64,000 nt of DNA from GH45 sp046704385 (lineage in GTDB: Bacteria; Bacteroidota; Bacteroidia; Bacteroidales; SZUA-534). Positions 53,262 to 62,518 of the stretch are shown here, piece by piece. The stretch is from positions 1-64,000 of the forward strand of contig JBJKSB010000066.1 in NCBI GenBank assembly GCA_046704385.1, written 5' to 3'. The translations under genes and the position numbers were made by a program. Every line of letters starts with the position of its first letter. Position 1 is the first letter of the stretch. The notes under the pieces are model-generated. The model saw nothing but the letters and a program-made list of their open reading frames with translations. It searched no databases and had not been told where the DNA came from.

Positions 53262-54287
53262 TTATACCAACGATGACATTTTTTGATTTCGGAAAATAAT
53301 CCAGATCACTACAGGTATGCCAATAAGCGCTGTTATTGAGTTTATAGGCAAAATATGAGCATTTCCGGGTAATTGCGATCCTATATCGCTTAAAAGCATA
53401 GTATTAATTCCCAATAACAGAGTACCGGGCAATAAAATAAAATGGTTGGCTGTTTGGAACAGCATACGGGCCAGATGAGGTATAGCAATACCAATAAATC
53501 CAATCGGACCGCAAAAAGCAGTAACTGTTCCGGCAAGCATACTGGTGCTGGCAAAAACCAAAAATCGTGTACGGGCAACATTTAGTCCCATCGATCGGGC
53601 ATAATTCTCACCTAATAGCAATACATTCAGGTTTTTAGGTAAAACGAAAGAGACCAAAAGCCCTAATAGTGCAGCCGGAATTATTACACCAAGTTGTTGC
53701 CGCGTAACACCACCCAAATTACCCATGGTCCAAATCACAAATTCCTTAACCGATGAATCAGCACCAAAATACTGCATTATGGTAATAAGCGCTGAAGCCA
53801 CGCTGCCAAACATAATACCGAAAACCAGAATAGTCATTATATCACGCACCCTGACGGCAACAACCATTATAAGTATCAGTATAGAAGCGGCCCCAATCCA
53901 TGCAGCCAGGGCAATTGCCCACTGACTGTAAATTACGGCGTATCCTAAACCAATTAATCCCGGAAATCCCAATACCAATAATGCGACACCCAATCCTGCA
54001 CCCGAACTGATCCCTAAAATATAGGGGCCGGCCAACGGGTTACGAAAAATAGTCTGCATCTGTAAGCCGCTCACAGATAATGCGGCACCAGCTATAATAG
54101 CCATTAATGCTTTTGGTAACCGGAAATCTATAATAGTGATATAAAAAATTGATTGTTTGTCACCATGGAAAAAGACATCTGAAAAGGAATGTAACGGTAT
54201 TTTAACCGACCCAAGTAACATATCGGCCAAAAACAGGGCTACAATTGCTACACTCAACAACATAAATATGAGGGTATTTCTTTTCAA
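53262..54287 (-). CDS. FecCD-family ABC transporter permease
   Basis: A 341-residue permease with about ten membrane helices. Typical family segments are LSVSGLQMQTIFRNPLAGPYILGISSGA (read in parts: SGLQMQTIFRNPLA, PYILGISSGAGLG), GFIGIAIPHLARML and GIPVVIWIIFR. It forms the membrane channel of an iron-siderophore, heme or cobalamin importer. The start is TTG 54287, two codons after the in-frame stop of the preceding gene (TAG GCA TTG); the alternative ATG at 54263 would drop the basic KR N-terminus, so TTG is preferred. It is separated from the GNAT gene by 3 bases and from the ATPase by 2, a tight operon. Confidence 0.92.
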   Translation of the reverse strand: MKRNTLIFMLLSVAIVALFLADMLLGSVKIPLHSFSDVFFHGDKQSIFYITIIDFRLPKALMAIIAGAALSVSGLQMQTIFRNPLAGPYILGISSGAGLGVALLVLGFPGLIGLGYAVIYSQWAIALAAWIGAASILILIMVVAVRVRDIMTILVFGIMFGSVASALITIMQYFGADSSVKEFVIWTMGNLGGVTRQQLGVIIPAALLGLLVSFVLPKNLNVLLLGENYARSMGLNVARTRFLVFASTSMLAGTVTAFCGPIGFIGIAIPHLARMLFQTANHFILLPGTLLLGINTMLLSDIGSQLPGNAHILPINSITALIGIPVVIWIIFRNQKMSSLV

Positions 54288-54290
54288 TGC

Positions 54291-54806
54291 CTATAATTTA
54301 CACAATGAATAAATGCATTCATCGAGATATTCGTTGTTTTTAAAAATAGCATTTTTATGGGTAGCTTCATGCACAAAACCATTTTTTAGCAAGACTTTGG
54401 CCGATGCCGAATTATTTGAAAACACAGCCGCCCAAATCCGGTCAACGTCAAAGTGGTTAAAACAATATTCGATTAACCATTTTATAGCCTCTGTAACTAT
54501 TCCTTCTCCCCAATATTCCTCACTAAGCCAGTAACCAATTTCCATGTTCTTTTTATGTATATCGGTTCCGGGAATCATTCCTATGCTCCCCACCGGATCG
54601 TCGTCGACCGTAATAGCAAAATTTAGTTTTGTTTTCAGTTTCAGGTTCATTTCAACCCAATTGGTTGCATCATTAAAAGTATATGGATGCGGAAAACTAT
54701 CACGAACATACTTCCATATATTAAAATTATTGGCATGCAGAGCCAGTATATTTTCATCACCCTTTTGCCATTCACGAACAGCGAAGTTTTTGCCTAAATA
54801 CAACAT
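54291..54806 (-). CDS. GNAT-family N-acetyltransferase (RimJ/RimL type)
   Basis: From ATG 54806 a 171-residue protein: FAVREWQKGDENILALHANN, FAITVDDDPVGSIGMIPG, IGYWLSEEYWGEGIVTEAI with the acetyl-CoA pyrophosphate loop, VFSNNSASAKVLLKNGF. This is the RimJ/RimL-like GNAT subfamily, which acetylates amino groups of proteins or small molecules. The start overlaps the stop of the substrate-binding lipoprotein gene as TAATG. A longer in-frame extension upstream to 54917 is shadowed by that gene and rejected. Its place between binding protein and permease is unusual for an ABC importer operon; it might modify the cargo or a transporter part, or simply ride along. Confidence 0.88.
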   Translation of the reverse strand: MLYLGKNFAVREWQKGDENILALHANNFNIWKYVRDSFPHPYTFNDATNWVEMNLKLKTKLNFAITVDDDPVGSIGMIPGTDIHKKNMEIGYWLSEEYWGEGIVTEAIKWLIEYCFNHFDVDRIWAAVFSNNSASAKVLLKNGFVHEATHKNAIFKNNEYLDECIYSLCKL

Positions 54807-55936
54807 TAATTCAGTTTTTGATAATAATATAGACTTGTATCGGCAGAAACCTCCGGATGAAAAATCCGGATTAAATCCCAAAGGATCAGCTGAGGGTTCA
54901 TAACACCGCTTTCCCAAAAATCGTTACCTCCATAAGCATTTTGGCGCCTGTTATTGTTATAAACATGGTGATTATTAAAAGGTGGCAGTTTTGTAAGCCT
55001 TTCATCGGCATTTTGGATATCACTCAATGCACCTGCCATCCCTGTATGAATCCAGATATCAGCTTTTTGCCCGTCAAGCATTACCCGTTCAATGGATAAA
55101 TTTATACTCTCACGTTGATGATTATCAGCGTACAAATAGGCACCACCAGCATCAGCAATAAAATTAGCCATAAATGATTCACCTCCGGGCATATACCAAA
55201 CCCCTTTCCATGGCAAACTGCTCATAACCATAGGTTTTTCAGTAATTTTGCTGCCTATTTTTTTATAATTAAGATATTGCTGTTCAACCTGATTAAAAAT
55301 TGAATCAGCCTTAGAGCTGGCATCATAGAAATAACCGAAAAACTTAATCCATTCTGATTTTGCCAATGGTGTTGATTCCAGATATTCACTTACGATTACC
55401 ACCGGAATACCCCATTCCGAAAACTTCTGATACAGGCTTTGTACTTCAGGGCCCACACCATATGCAAAAATTACATCGGGTTTCAAACTCAGAATGGTTT
55501 CATAATTTAAAGCCTGTTCATTCCCTACATTAATCGTTTTATTTTGCTTGATCTGTTTTGTTAAAAAAGTATCGTTCACCAGCAATGTATTGGTCAATCC
55601 TTTAATAGTAGACTGTCTGCCTAAACTACTAATAAAAGCACAATGGGTGGTTGACAGACATACCACCTTTTGAACCGGTGTTTTTATTACAGATTTATTA
55701 TTGTTGGGTTTATCTGACAATAAATACTCGAATTTAATATTTTTGGCCTGTTCCCACGGATTTTGTACCGTGAGTTTTGTTAAACTCCCGCTATACTCAG
55801 TGGTAAAACCTTTGGCATATGAAAGGCTTTTGGCATTAAATTTACGGGTTTCAGATTTGTCTGTAGCACTTTGATTCCTGCAACTCATAAAAAGAAGCAC
55901 CAAAATGATGCTTCGAATAAGATATTTTATGATCAT
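54806..55936 (-). CDS. BtuF/FhuD-like substrate-binding lipoprotein
   Basis: A 376-residue lipoprotein (signal MIIKYLIRSIILVLLFMSC, lipobox). The mature part has the class III binding-protein fold: KVVCLSTTHCAFISSLGRQS, ILSLKPDVIFAYGVGPEV, IPVVIVSEYLESTPLAKSEW, a long backbone helix (about 200-225), then PWKGVWYMPGGESFMANFIADAGG and the end WDLIRIFHPE. It captures a siderophore, heme or cobalamin and passes it to the permease. The four-gene reverse set (this gene, GNAT, permease, ATPase) is tight, and it begins only 8 bases after the giant repeat gene, so that gene may be the operon leader. No TonB receptor is in the window. Confidence 0.9.
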   Translation of the reverse strand: MIIKYLIRSIILVLLFMSCRNQSATDKSETRKFNAKSLSYAKGFTTEYSGSLTKLTVQNPWEQAKNIKFEYLLSDKPNNNKSVIKTPVQKVVCLSTTHCAFISSLGRQSTIKGLTNTLLVNDTFLTKQIKQNKTINVGNEQALNYETILSLKPDVIFAYGVGPEVQSLYQKFSEWGIPVVIVSEYLESTPLAKSEWIKFFGYFYDASSKADSIFNQVEQQYLNYKKIGSKITEKPMVMSSLPWKGVWYMPGGESFMANFIADAGGAYLYADNHQRESINLSIERVMLDGQKADIWIHTGMAGALSDIQNADERLTKLPPFNNHHVYNNNRRQNAYGGNDFWESGVMNPQLILWDLIRIFHPEVSADTSLYYYQKLN

Positions 55937-55944
55937 TATTTACT

Positions 55945-58900
55945 TTATTTCTTGGTTTCAGAGTAGAAAATTGACCTGGAAATATTCTGACCATTTCTAA
56001 AATAGTATGTGCCATACGAATAGCTGACCTCAATATATTCTTTAGCAATACCATCATGGTTCACAATAACCCTTTTAATTTTTTTATTGGGACGTTCGTA
56101 ATTTTCAACGGTCACTCCCTCAGGATATTGCTTGGCCAATTCATTAAGGAATTTTTGGTCACGTTGTTCCCCTTTATAGTCAAAATCCTTTTTATTAAAT
56201 GAATTTTGCGATGCAGCCAAATCAGCCTGACGACGTCTCTCTTCTTCAGCTGCCGCCTGTGCTTTATCTTCCTGCAATTTCCGTTCGCAAACACTAATCT
56301 GATCTTTAGGATATTTTTCATCAGGTTTAACGCCCAGTGCATTTTTATAATTTGCTATGGCAGCAGCATAATTCTTCCCCAACAAAGCATTATCAGCCTG
56401 TTTAATCAGATTTTTATAGTCAGCATCAAGTTTTGCCTGTTTATCGGCGGCAATTTTATCCTGCTCAATCAATCTATCGACTTCATTTATTTTGGCTTTT
56501 GCATTAGTATCGTTTGGTTTGAGATTTAATGCAAGAGAATACTTCTGTTTGGCTTCAACATATGATTTTGCATCTTTAAGCTGGTCGCCCTGATTCATGG
56601 CTGCACTGTAATCTGCATCAAGTTTTGCAGCATTATTCTTAATAATGGTGTTAATAGCTGCAATTTGCTGGTCAGGGTAAGTTTCGTCTCCTTTAATCAT
56701 TTTAGCATCCATATAAGACGAAATGGCCTTATCATAATTTTTTGCATTATATAACTTATCAGCCTCGGCAATTTTAGCCTGATACGATTTTATCAAAGCC
56801 TGCATATCTGCTTGTTTTTGAGCTGCTTCAGCTACCAAAGCATCAATTCTGCTAATCTGGTTCTTTGGATAATCCTCGCCGGGTAAAATACTGCTTGCCT
56901 GCTGATACAAAGGTTTAGCCGTTGAATAGTTTTTTTGATTAAACGCGTTATCAGCCTGTGTAATAAAATTTTGATATTGATCCTGTTTCTTGGAATTTTC
57001 ATTTATAATGCCTTGAATTTCAGCTATTTTTTGTCTTGGTAAAGCTTCATCAGGTTTTAACTGCGAAGCACTCTGATAAGCAGCTAGTGCACCTGAATAA
57101 TTTTTCTGTCCGTATAATCCAGCCCCTTCAGTCATTTTCTGGTCGTATGCTTTTTGTTGGGCCGCCAGTGTTGAAGTAATTTTATCGATTTCAGCAATTT
57201 TCTGTTTCGGATACATTTCAACAGGTTTCAGTTGCGAAGCCTTTGTGTAATCAGATTTTGCCTGGCTGTAGTTTTTTGTATTAAAGCTGGCATCGGCACT
57301 GGTAATTAATGTTTTGTATTGTGATTCCAGTTTTACTTTTTCACCAGCCAAACGAGCCTGTTCTGCCATTAATTTATCAATTTCAGCAATTCGCTGTTTT
57401 GGATATGCCTCATCGGGTTTAACAGTGGAAGCAGCCTGGTACTGACCTTTAGCTGTTTCAAGGTTATTACTGCTATATGCAGCATCGGCCAGTTTAATAT
57501 AACTATCATAAGCAGCTTCATTTTTACGGGTAGTTTCCAAAATACCGTTTATCTCCTTTATTTTATTCTGGGGATATACCTCAGAAGGTTTAATGCTCGA
57601 TGCCTGATTATACAAAGCCAGTGCATCACCATACGATTTTGCCCCAAATAACTGATCGGCAGCGTCAATGGCATCTTTATATTTTTGGTTAGTTTGAGCA
57701 AGGCCTGCCAGCAAGTTGTCAATTTCAACTATTTTTTGCTTTGGATACGCCTCGTCAGGCAATAAAGCCGAAGCCTGCTGATAAACCGGTTTAGCCTGAG
57801 TATATTGTTTTGAATTAAATTGTGCATCGGCCTGTAAAATAAGTTGATCGTATTGCTTTTTGTTTTGTTCCAATTTTGCTTTAGCTACCATTTGCTGAGC
57901 TAAAAGTGCATTTAATTCCGAAATTTTTTGTTTTGGATAAGCTTCGGTCGGTTTTAATTGAAGCGCATTTCCGTAAGTAGTTTTGGCATCTTCATATTTT
58001 TCAGCTTTAAAAAACTGGTCGGCAGATGCAATTATAGCATTATATTTTTCATCAATAGATTTTTGAGCTGCCAGAATCTTATCAATTTCTGCAATTTTCT
58101 GTTTTGGATAAGCCTCATCAGGTTTTAATTGCAGCGCATTGGTATAGGTAACCCGGGCATCATCATACTTTTTATTCTGAAAATGCTGGTCGGCTGTAAC
58201 AATAATAGTATTGTAACGGTCGTTGTTCTGAGCATTCGCTGCCATTAATTTATCTATTTCCGCAATTTTTTGTTTCGGATATGCTTCAGCAGGTTTAACC
58301 ATGAGAGCGTTACTATAAGTAGTTTTAGCCCCGGCGTAATCTTCATCCAAAAATTGCTTATCGGCTGCAGAAATCATGATATTATATTTATCATCAATCA
58401 TCTTCTGATCGAGAAGCATTTTATCGATTTCTGCTATTTTTTGAGTCGGATAAGCTTCATTTGGTTTTACAGCTTGAGCTTGTGAATAGGAATTTCTTGA
58501 TTCCTGTAATTTTTTCTGTGCAAACAAGGCATCCCCCTGGCTTATAGCATCATTATAAGCTTTTTCGCGAGCCTGACTCTGTTCAGCGGCAGTCTTCTGT
58601 GCAAGAAGTTTATTTTCAATTTCGTTTAACCGGCTTTGTGGATATTGTTCTTTTGGAAAAATTGCCAAAGCTTGTTGATAATCTACTTTTGCATCCTCCC
58701 ACTTCTCAATGTTGAAATTATTATCAGCACGAGCTATAGCCTGATCATAATTACGTTTTTTTGTGGCCTGATCCGCTAATATCTTTTCGATTTCGGCAAT
58801 TTTATTTTTGGGGTAAATTTCAGCAGGCTTTAAACCGGATGCCTGTAAATATGAAGCCCTGGCTTGCTCATAATCCTTATTATTAAACGAACCATCAGCA

Positions 58901-60345
58901 GCCACAATTAACCTGGCATAATTTCCTTCGATATCCTTTTGACGTTGCTGAGCTTGTAGTTGAAGTAAGCCATTAATTTCTTTAATTTTTGAAGCCGGAT
59001 AAGGCTCTGTTGGTTTTATGCTCAGAGCCTGAGTATAGTTACTTTTAGCCGACTCGTATTCCTTTTGTGCAAACGACTGATCAGCTACAGCAATAAAACC
59101 TTTGTATTTTTCATCCAACGATTTGTTTGCTGCCAAAAGATTATCAATTTCTGTAATTTTTGTTTTTGGATAAGGTTCAGCCGGTTTAATTTGAGCGGCT
59201 TTTATATAACTGGCCCTTGCATTTGCATAGTCTTTTGTTGAAAAACCTGCATCAGCCTGAGCTATAGCTTGTTTATAGGCGTTATCAATAGCATCCTTAG
59301 CATTTTTATCTTTTTGTATTTGCGCAATTATAGTGCTTAATTCTGCAATCTTATCTTTTGGATATTTCTCAGCAGGTTTAAGGTTGGTTGCTTCGGTAAA
59401 TTTGCTAAGCGACACCTCATATTGTTTAGCATTAAAAGCACGATCAGCTGCTGCCACCGCATCGGTATAAGCTTTATCCTTAGCTGCCTGATCGGCTTGA
59501 ACTGCATTATTGTCATTTAAAATACCGTCAATTAAAGCTATTTGATCCTTTGGGTACTGTTTTTCTACATAATTTAAAGCCCTGTTGTAATATTTTTTTG
59601 AATTGATGTAATCCTTTTCATGGTATAAGGCATCAGCCTGGGCAACGTTATCATCATAATTTTTCTGAGCATTCTGATCCTGACGGATTATTTTACCAAT
59701 CATTTCCATTTGATCATCCGGATAAGTATCGTACGGATCCAGATCAATGGCTTTATCATAAAGTTCCATGGCCTGATCATAATCCTTATCATTAAAGGCT
59801 TTGTCGGCCTGTGCAATCATCTTCTTGTAGGCTTCATGGCGGGCTTTTTCGTATTGCTTCATTAAAGCTTCCAATTGTTTGAGCATATTGAAAGTATAAT
59901 CCTCATCATAATCAAACGTACCATTTTTGTCAACATACATGATTTTTCCAATAGGTTTATCAAGTAAAGAAGCATCAAATCCTTCAACCACAGGAATCAT
60001 TGAAACCATAAATGGATATTTCCAAACTCCCAACTCATCTTTTGGTACATTGGTATTGAAATAAAGCCTTTTTGAATAATATCCCTGCTTTGAAATTACA
60101 ATCTCGTACTCAGAATTCAGATCGATAGAAAATTCAAATTTTCCTTTTGAATCAGCAGGATAGGACTTTATCTGTACCCCCTTTTGAAATACCAGCACCT
60201 TAGCACCCGATAATCCGGAACGTTCAACTTTTATCGTACCTTTTAATGTCAGACTTCCCTGATCGTTCTGCGAAAAACTTTTTTGAGATAGAAGAAAAAA
60301 ACTAATTAATATGAGAGCAATATATTTAATCATAAACTTTTTCAT
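55945..60345 (-). CDS. Giant periplasmic/surface TPR-like protein with 20 repeats
   Basis: From ATG 60345 (TTG 60357 adds four residues) a 1466-residue exported protein. Signal peptide to FSQ (about 26). A carboxypeptidase-regulatory-like beta domain (about 30-110) contains LTLKGTIKVERSGLSGAKVL. Then about 20 helical repeats of 54-66 residues run to about 1355, consensus ADxxFxxKxYxxAxxxYxxAxxLKPxEaYPKQKIAEIDKLLA, that is a TPR hairpin plus a long charged Q/K/A helix. The last 110 residues (YPEGVTVENYERPNKKIKRVIVNHDGIA, then YGTYYFRNGQNISRSIFY) form a separate beta-rich end domain. It likely makes a long rod. It is followed after 8 bases by the ABC importer genes. A short paralogue lies at 62519-63346. 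No known function is recognised. Confidence 0.85.
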   Translation of the reverse strand: MKKFMIKYIALILISFFLLSQKSFSQNDQGSLTLKGTIKVERSGLSGAKVLVFQKGVQIKSYPADSKGKFEFSIDLNSEYEIVISKQGYYSKRLYFNTNVPKDELGVWKYPFMVSMIPVVEGFDASLLDKPIGKIMYVDKNGTFDYDEDYTFNMLKQLEALMKQYEKARHEAYKKMIAQADKAFNDKDYDQAMELYDKAIDLDPYDTYPDDQMEMIGKIIRQDQNAQKNYDDNVAQADALYHEKDYINSKKYYNRALNYVEKQYPKDQIALIDGILNDNNAVQADQAAKDKAYTDAVAAADRAFNAKQYEVSLSKFTEATNLKPAEKYPKDKIAELSTIIAQIQKDKNAKDAIDNAYKQAIAQADAGFSTKDYANARASYIKAAQIKPAEPYPKTKITEIDNLLAANKSLDEKYKGFIAVADQSFAQKEYESAKSNYTQALSIKPTEPYPASKIKEINGLLQLQAQQRQKDIEGNYARLIVAADGSFNNKDYEQARASYLQASGLKPAEIYPKNKIAEIEKILADQATKKRNYDQAIARADNNFNIEKWEDAKVDYQQALAIFPKEQYPQSRLNEIENKLLAQKTAAEQSQAREKAYNDAISQGDALFAQKKLQESRNSYSQAQAVKPNEAYPTQKIAEIDKMLLDQKMIDDKYNIMISAADKQFLDEDYAGAKTTYSNALMVKPAEAYPKQKIAEIDKLMAANAQNNDRYNTIIVTADQHFQNKKYDDARVTYTNALQLKPDEAYPKQKIAEIDKILAAQKSIDEKYNAIIASADQFFKAEKYEDAKTTYGNALQLKPTEAYPKQKISELNALLAQQMVAKAKLEQNKKQYDQLILQADAQFNSKQYTQAKPVYQQASALLPDEAYPKQKIVEIDNLLAGLAQTNQKYKDAIDAADQLFGAKSYGDALALYNQASSIKPSEVYPQNKIKEINGILETTRKNEAAYDSYIKLADAAYSSNNLETAKGQYQAASTVKPDEAYPKQRIAEIDKLMAEQARLAGEKVKLESQYKTLITSADASFNTKNYSQAKSDYTKASQLKPVEMYPKQKIAEIDKITSTLAAQQKAYDQKMTEGAGLYGQKNYSGALAAYQSASQLKPDEALPRQKIAEIQGIINENSKKQDQYQNFITQADNAFNQKNYSTAKPLYQQASSILPGEDYPKNQISRIDALVAEAAQKQADMQALIKSYQAKIAEADKLYNAKNYDKAISSYMDAKMIKGDETYPDQQIAAINTIIKNNAAKLDADYSAAMNQGDQLKDAKSYVEAKQKYSLALNLKPNDTNAKAKINEVDRLIEQDKIAADKQAKLDADYKNLIKQADNALLGKNYAAAIANYKNALGVKPDEKYPKDQISVCERKLQEDKAQAAAEEERRRQADLAASQNSFNKKDFDYKGEQRDQKFLNELAKQYPEGVTVENYERPNKKIKRVIVNHDGIAKEYIEVSYSYGTYYFRNGQNISRSIFYSETKK

Positions 60346-61204
60346 GTTGTTCAACAAGGCAATTTAGATAAAAATGCTGATTTTTAGCAAAAGTGCAGTT
60401 AAATTCAGTTATTTCCAATTATTCATTAAATTATGTATAAACCATTTAATAACAAATTAAAAATATTTCAAAACAAAATAATTTAATTTATTACTTAGAT
60501 TTTAAATCAGTATCTGAAAGTAACTTAAACGAATTTTAAAAGTTATACCAAAAGACGTTGGAAAAATTGACAAGGTTTCTGATTAATTTGTATTTAATTA
60601 ATAAAGCACAAATTGTTATTTATATATTAATTATCAATATATTATAACTTAGCACCAACACCTTTTAAACTGAATATTATATATAATTCGTACTTAACAA
60701 TAAAACTATAATATCTAGGTTGCATCTTTATAATCTAGTATCAGGTTCATTAAGTAACATTAGACTCATCGGATGACTAAGTTGCTGGTTTAAAATAAGT
60801 CATCCGATGAGTATTTAAACGGAACTTTATGAACGTACTACTAGACTGCTTATTTTATAATTACTGTTTTAATCCCAGATAAAATCAAATCCAATAGCCT
60901 TCAAAATATCGAAGAAATTTTAAAAATCTATTACATGTTTTATTCAACCAGTAGTTAAAACAATTAGGTCTAAAACTTAATTTATCTTTAAAAATCATGT
61001 TTTTATTTTGAATTACCTCTTACCGTATATGTTGCAAAAAAATATAGAAATTCATTAGGTTAATTGTTGATAAAAATCATAGAAGAAATGGTTTTTGTGG
61101 TTGAAATTTTTTGCTTTTTTTTTTAAATTTATAACAACTAAAAACGAGTTTCAGTTGTTACTGAAAATAGATAAAATTTCATTCTAACCTTTAATTTTTA
61201 CGAT
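60346..61204. other. Long AT-rich gene-free region
   Basis: This 859-base stretch has no credible open frame and is very AT-rich, with runs of A and T and many short TAT/ATT palindromes (for example 60610-60660). It carries a perfect 15-bp inverted repeat (60764-60812), listed separately. It must contain promoters for the giant repeat operon (minus) and the small coiled-coil gene (plus), but I find no exact TTG-N19-TAnnTTTG match. Confidence 0.6.
60764..60812. repeat. Perfect 15-bp inverted repeat
   Basis: ACTCATCGGATGACT (60764-60778) and AGTCATCCGATGAGT (60798-60812) are perfect complements with a 19-base loop. It lacks a T-run on either side. It could be a regulator binding site, an RNA hairpin or the end of a small RNA. 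It is GC-richer than its surroundings. Confidence 0.75.
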
Positions 61205-61435
61205 ATGACTGACCCTATTGAAAAACGCAAAAAACAAGAAAAACTAGAAATTGCAGAAAGAAAAGTTGAGAAAGCATGGGTAAGAGCAAGTAAAATCAGC
61301 AAAAAGCTTAAACGAGCCAAAAAGAAAGAAGAAAGGGAAATAAAGGCAGATTTGCAGATAAAGCTGCAAGACGCTTTTAAACGCTTAAAACGTAACAAAA
61401 AAGAGTTAACCAGATACGAAAAAAAGGTTTCATAA
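61205..61435 (+). CDS. Small highly basic coiled-coil protein
   Basis: A 76-residue protein made almost wholly of charged helix: IEKRKKQEKLEIAERKVEKA, then RASKISKKLKRAKKKEEREI and KLQDAFKRLKRNKKELTRYE. Nearly half of the residues are K, R or E, with few hydrophobics spaced as in coiled coils. No signal peptide or membrane part. Small basic proteins of this kind may bind nucleic acid or ribosomes; no family is recognised. It has a strong terminator of its own and a long upstream region, which suggests a separately regulated, well-expressed gene. Confidence 0.75.
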   Translation: MTDPIEKRKKQEKLEIAERKVEKAWVRASKISKKLKRAKKKEEREIKADLQIKLQDAFKRLKRNKKELTRYEKKVS

Positions 61436-61438
61436 TAA

Positions 61439-61466
61439 AAGGGCTGCGAATGCAGCCCTTTTTATT
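61439..61466 (+). terminator. Rho-independent terminator of the basic coiled-coil gene
   Basis: GGGCTGC-gaat-GCAGCCC followed by TTTTTATTTTTA, directly after the stop codon at 61433-61435. Stem of seven GC-rich pairs. Confidence 0.94.
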
Positions 61467-61539
61467 TTTATTATAGATTTTTAATTTCCATAAAAGCTAT
61501 CTCACTTGTTTCTCTTATACTCCAACTAAACCAATTAAT

Positions 61540-62076
61540 TTATTTGGTGCCCGCTCCTTTAAAATACTTGGTTTTATCATCAAATAAAACATTAAAAGTT
61601 GTCAGACTACCATATGCTTTGGTTATATATTGTTGGATGTTCACTTTTTCTTCATCAGTAAGCCCGGGGTGACTATTTATATTTTGTTCTAATACCCTTA
61701 ACCGGTCACGTACCATAACAATTTTGTGAAAAAAAACATCAATAGGCACTTCTTTGCTTTGCAACCCTTCTTTACCAGGTATCATTTGCAATGTACCTCC
61801 TATCCATTTTTCTCCAATTTCAACCGGATCCGAAAGCATTCCCTTTTTGTCTAACAGGTAATTAAATATTTCATTTAAGGTATCAAGATTTAAGGAAGGC
61901 TGAGAATTTGAAACATCAGGGCTGGAAATAACCGAAAGTTCATCACTATTTTTTGAAATAGAAACTTTCCCTCCATGGGCAAAGTAAATTTCAAAATTGG
62001 TCACATTAATTTTACCGACAATACCTTCTCCATATCTTTCATGGTCCACCATGGTACCAATAACTACATTTTCCAT
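61540..62076 (-). CDS. Conserved hypothetical protein with SH3-like N-terminus
   Basis: From ATG 62076 a 178-residue soluble protein (an extension to 62112 would need a TTG and adds a hydrophobic stretch without support). The N-terminal 40 residues (GTMVDHERYGEGIVGKINVT, then FEIYFAHGGKVSI) resemble the Tudor/SH3-like VxHxxFGxGxV module at the end of UvrD/PcrA helicases and CarD-like proteins. The remainder is helical (LNEIFNYLLDKKGM, VFFHKIVMVRDRLRVLEQNI, DEEKVNIQQYITKAYGSLTTF). It may bind protein or nucleic acid. No family name can be given. It stands alone on the minus strand. Confidence 0.7.
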   Translation of the reverse strand: MENVVIGTMVDHERYGEGIVGKINVTNFEIYFAHGGKVSISKNSDELSVISSPDVSNSQPSLNLDTLNEIFNYLLDKKGMLSDPVEIGEKWIGGTLQMIPGKEGLQSKEVPIDVFFHKIVMVRDRLRVLEQNINSHPGLTDEEKVNIQQYITKAYGSLTTFNVLFDDKTKYFKGAGTK

Positions 62077-62518
62077 TAGCACAATTATTAAATTAAAACA
62101 AAAACTAAACATGCAATAATACGATGACTAAATTAATAATTTACTTATTATCCTGAATTAGATGATGAAAAATTGAAGCTTCTCACAGCAAGCTGACGGG
62201 GAAAGCACTCACAGGATTCAATTGTATATATTTCTATCATTTAAAATTCACATATAAACTTGAATAAATGTAATACCCAATAAATTAGAAAGCTTATAGT
62301 TTTTTGTTACTGTAATAAATCTTAATGATATTGCGATTAGTTCAAATAGACTATAAAACAATACCTATTCGTTAAATATCATATCAAAATTTCAGAAGTA
62401 AATCTGATATTCATCGGGCACCCGATAAAATGATTCAGCAGTTTAAAACCTTAGGATTTATAAATTAAAAAGGGTTCCCATAAAATATAGAAGCCCAAGA
62501 AATTTTAAAATAAGAATT
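62077..62518. other. Gene-free AT-rich gap
   Basis: About 440 bases without a useful frame. The only local structure seen is a short hairpin ATCGGG-ca-CCCGAT at 62413-62426. No tRNA, terminator with T-run or promoter match was found. Confidence 0.55.

Noticed and set aside
54807..54917. N-terminal extension of the GNAT protein
   Set aside because: It would lie inside the end of the substrate-binding gene and has no family similarity; ATG 54806 forms a TAATG junction.
55945..60345. Regularly spaced repeats resembling a CRISPR or satellite array
   Set aside because: The periodicity is at the protein level (about 54-66 residues) within one long open frame; DNA copies are diverged and there are no identical 25-40 bp repeats with spacers.
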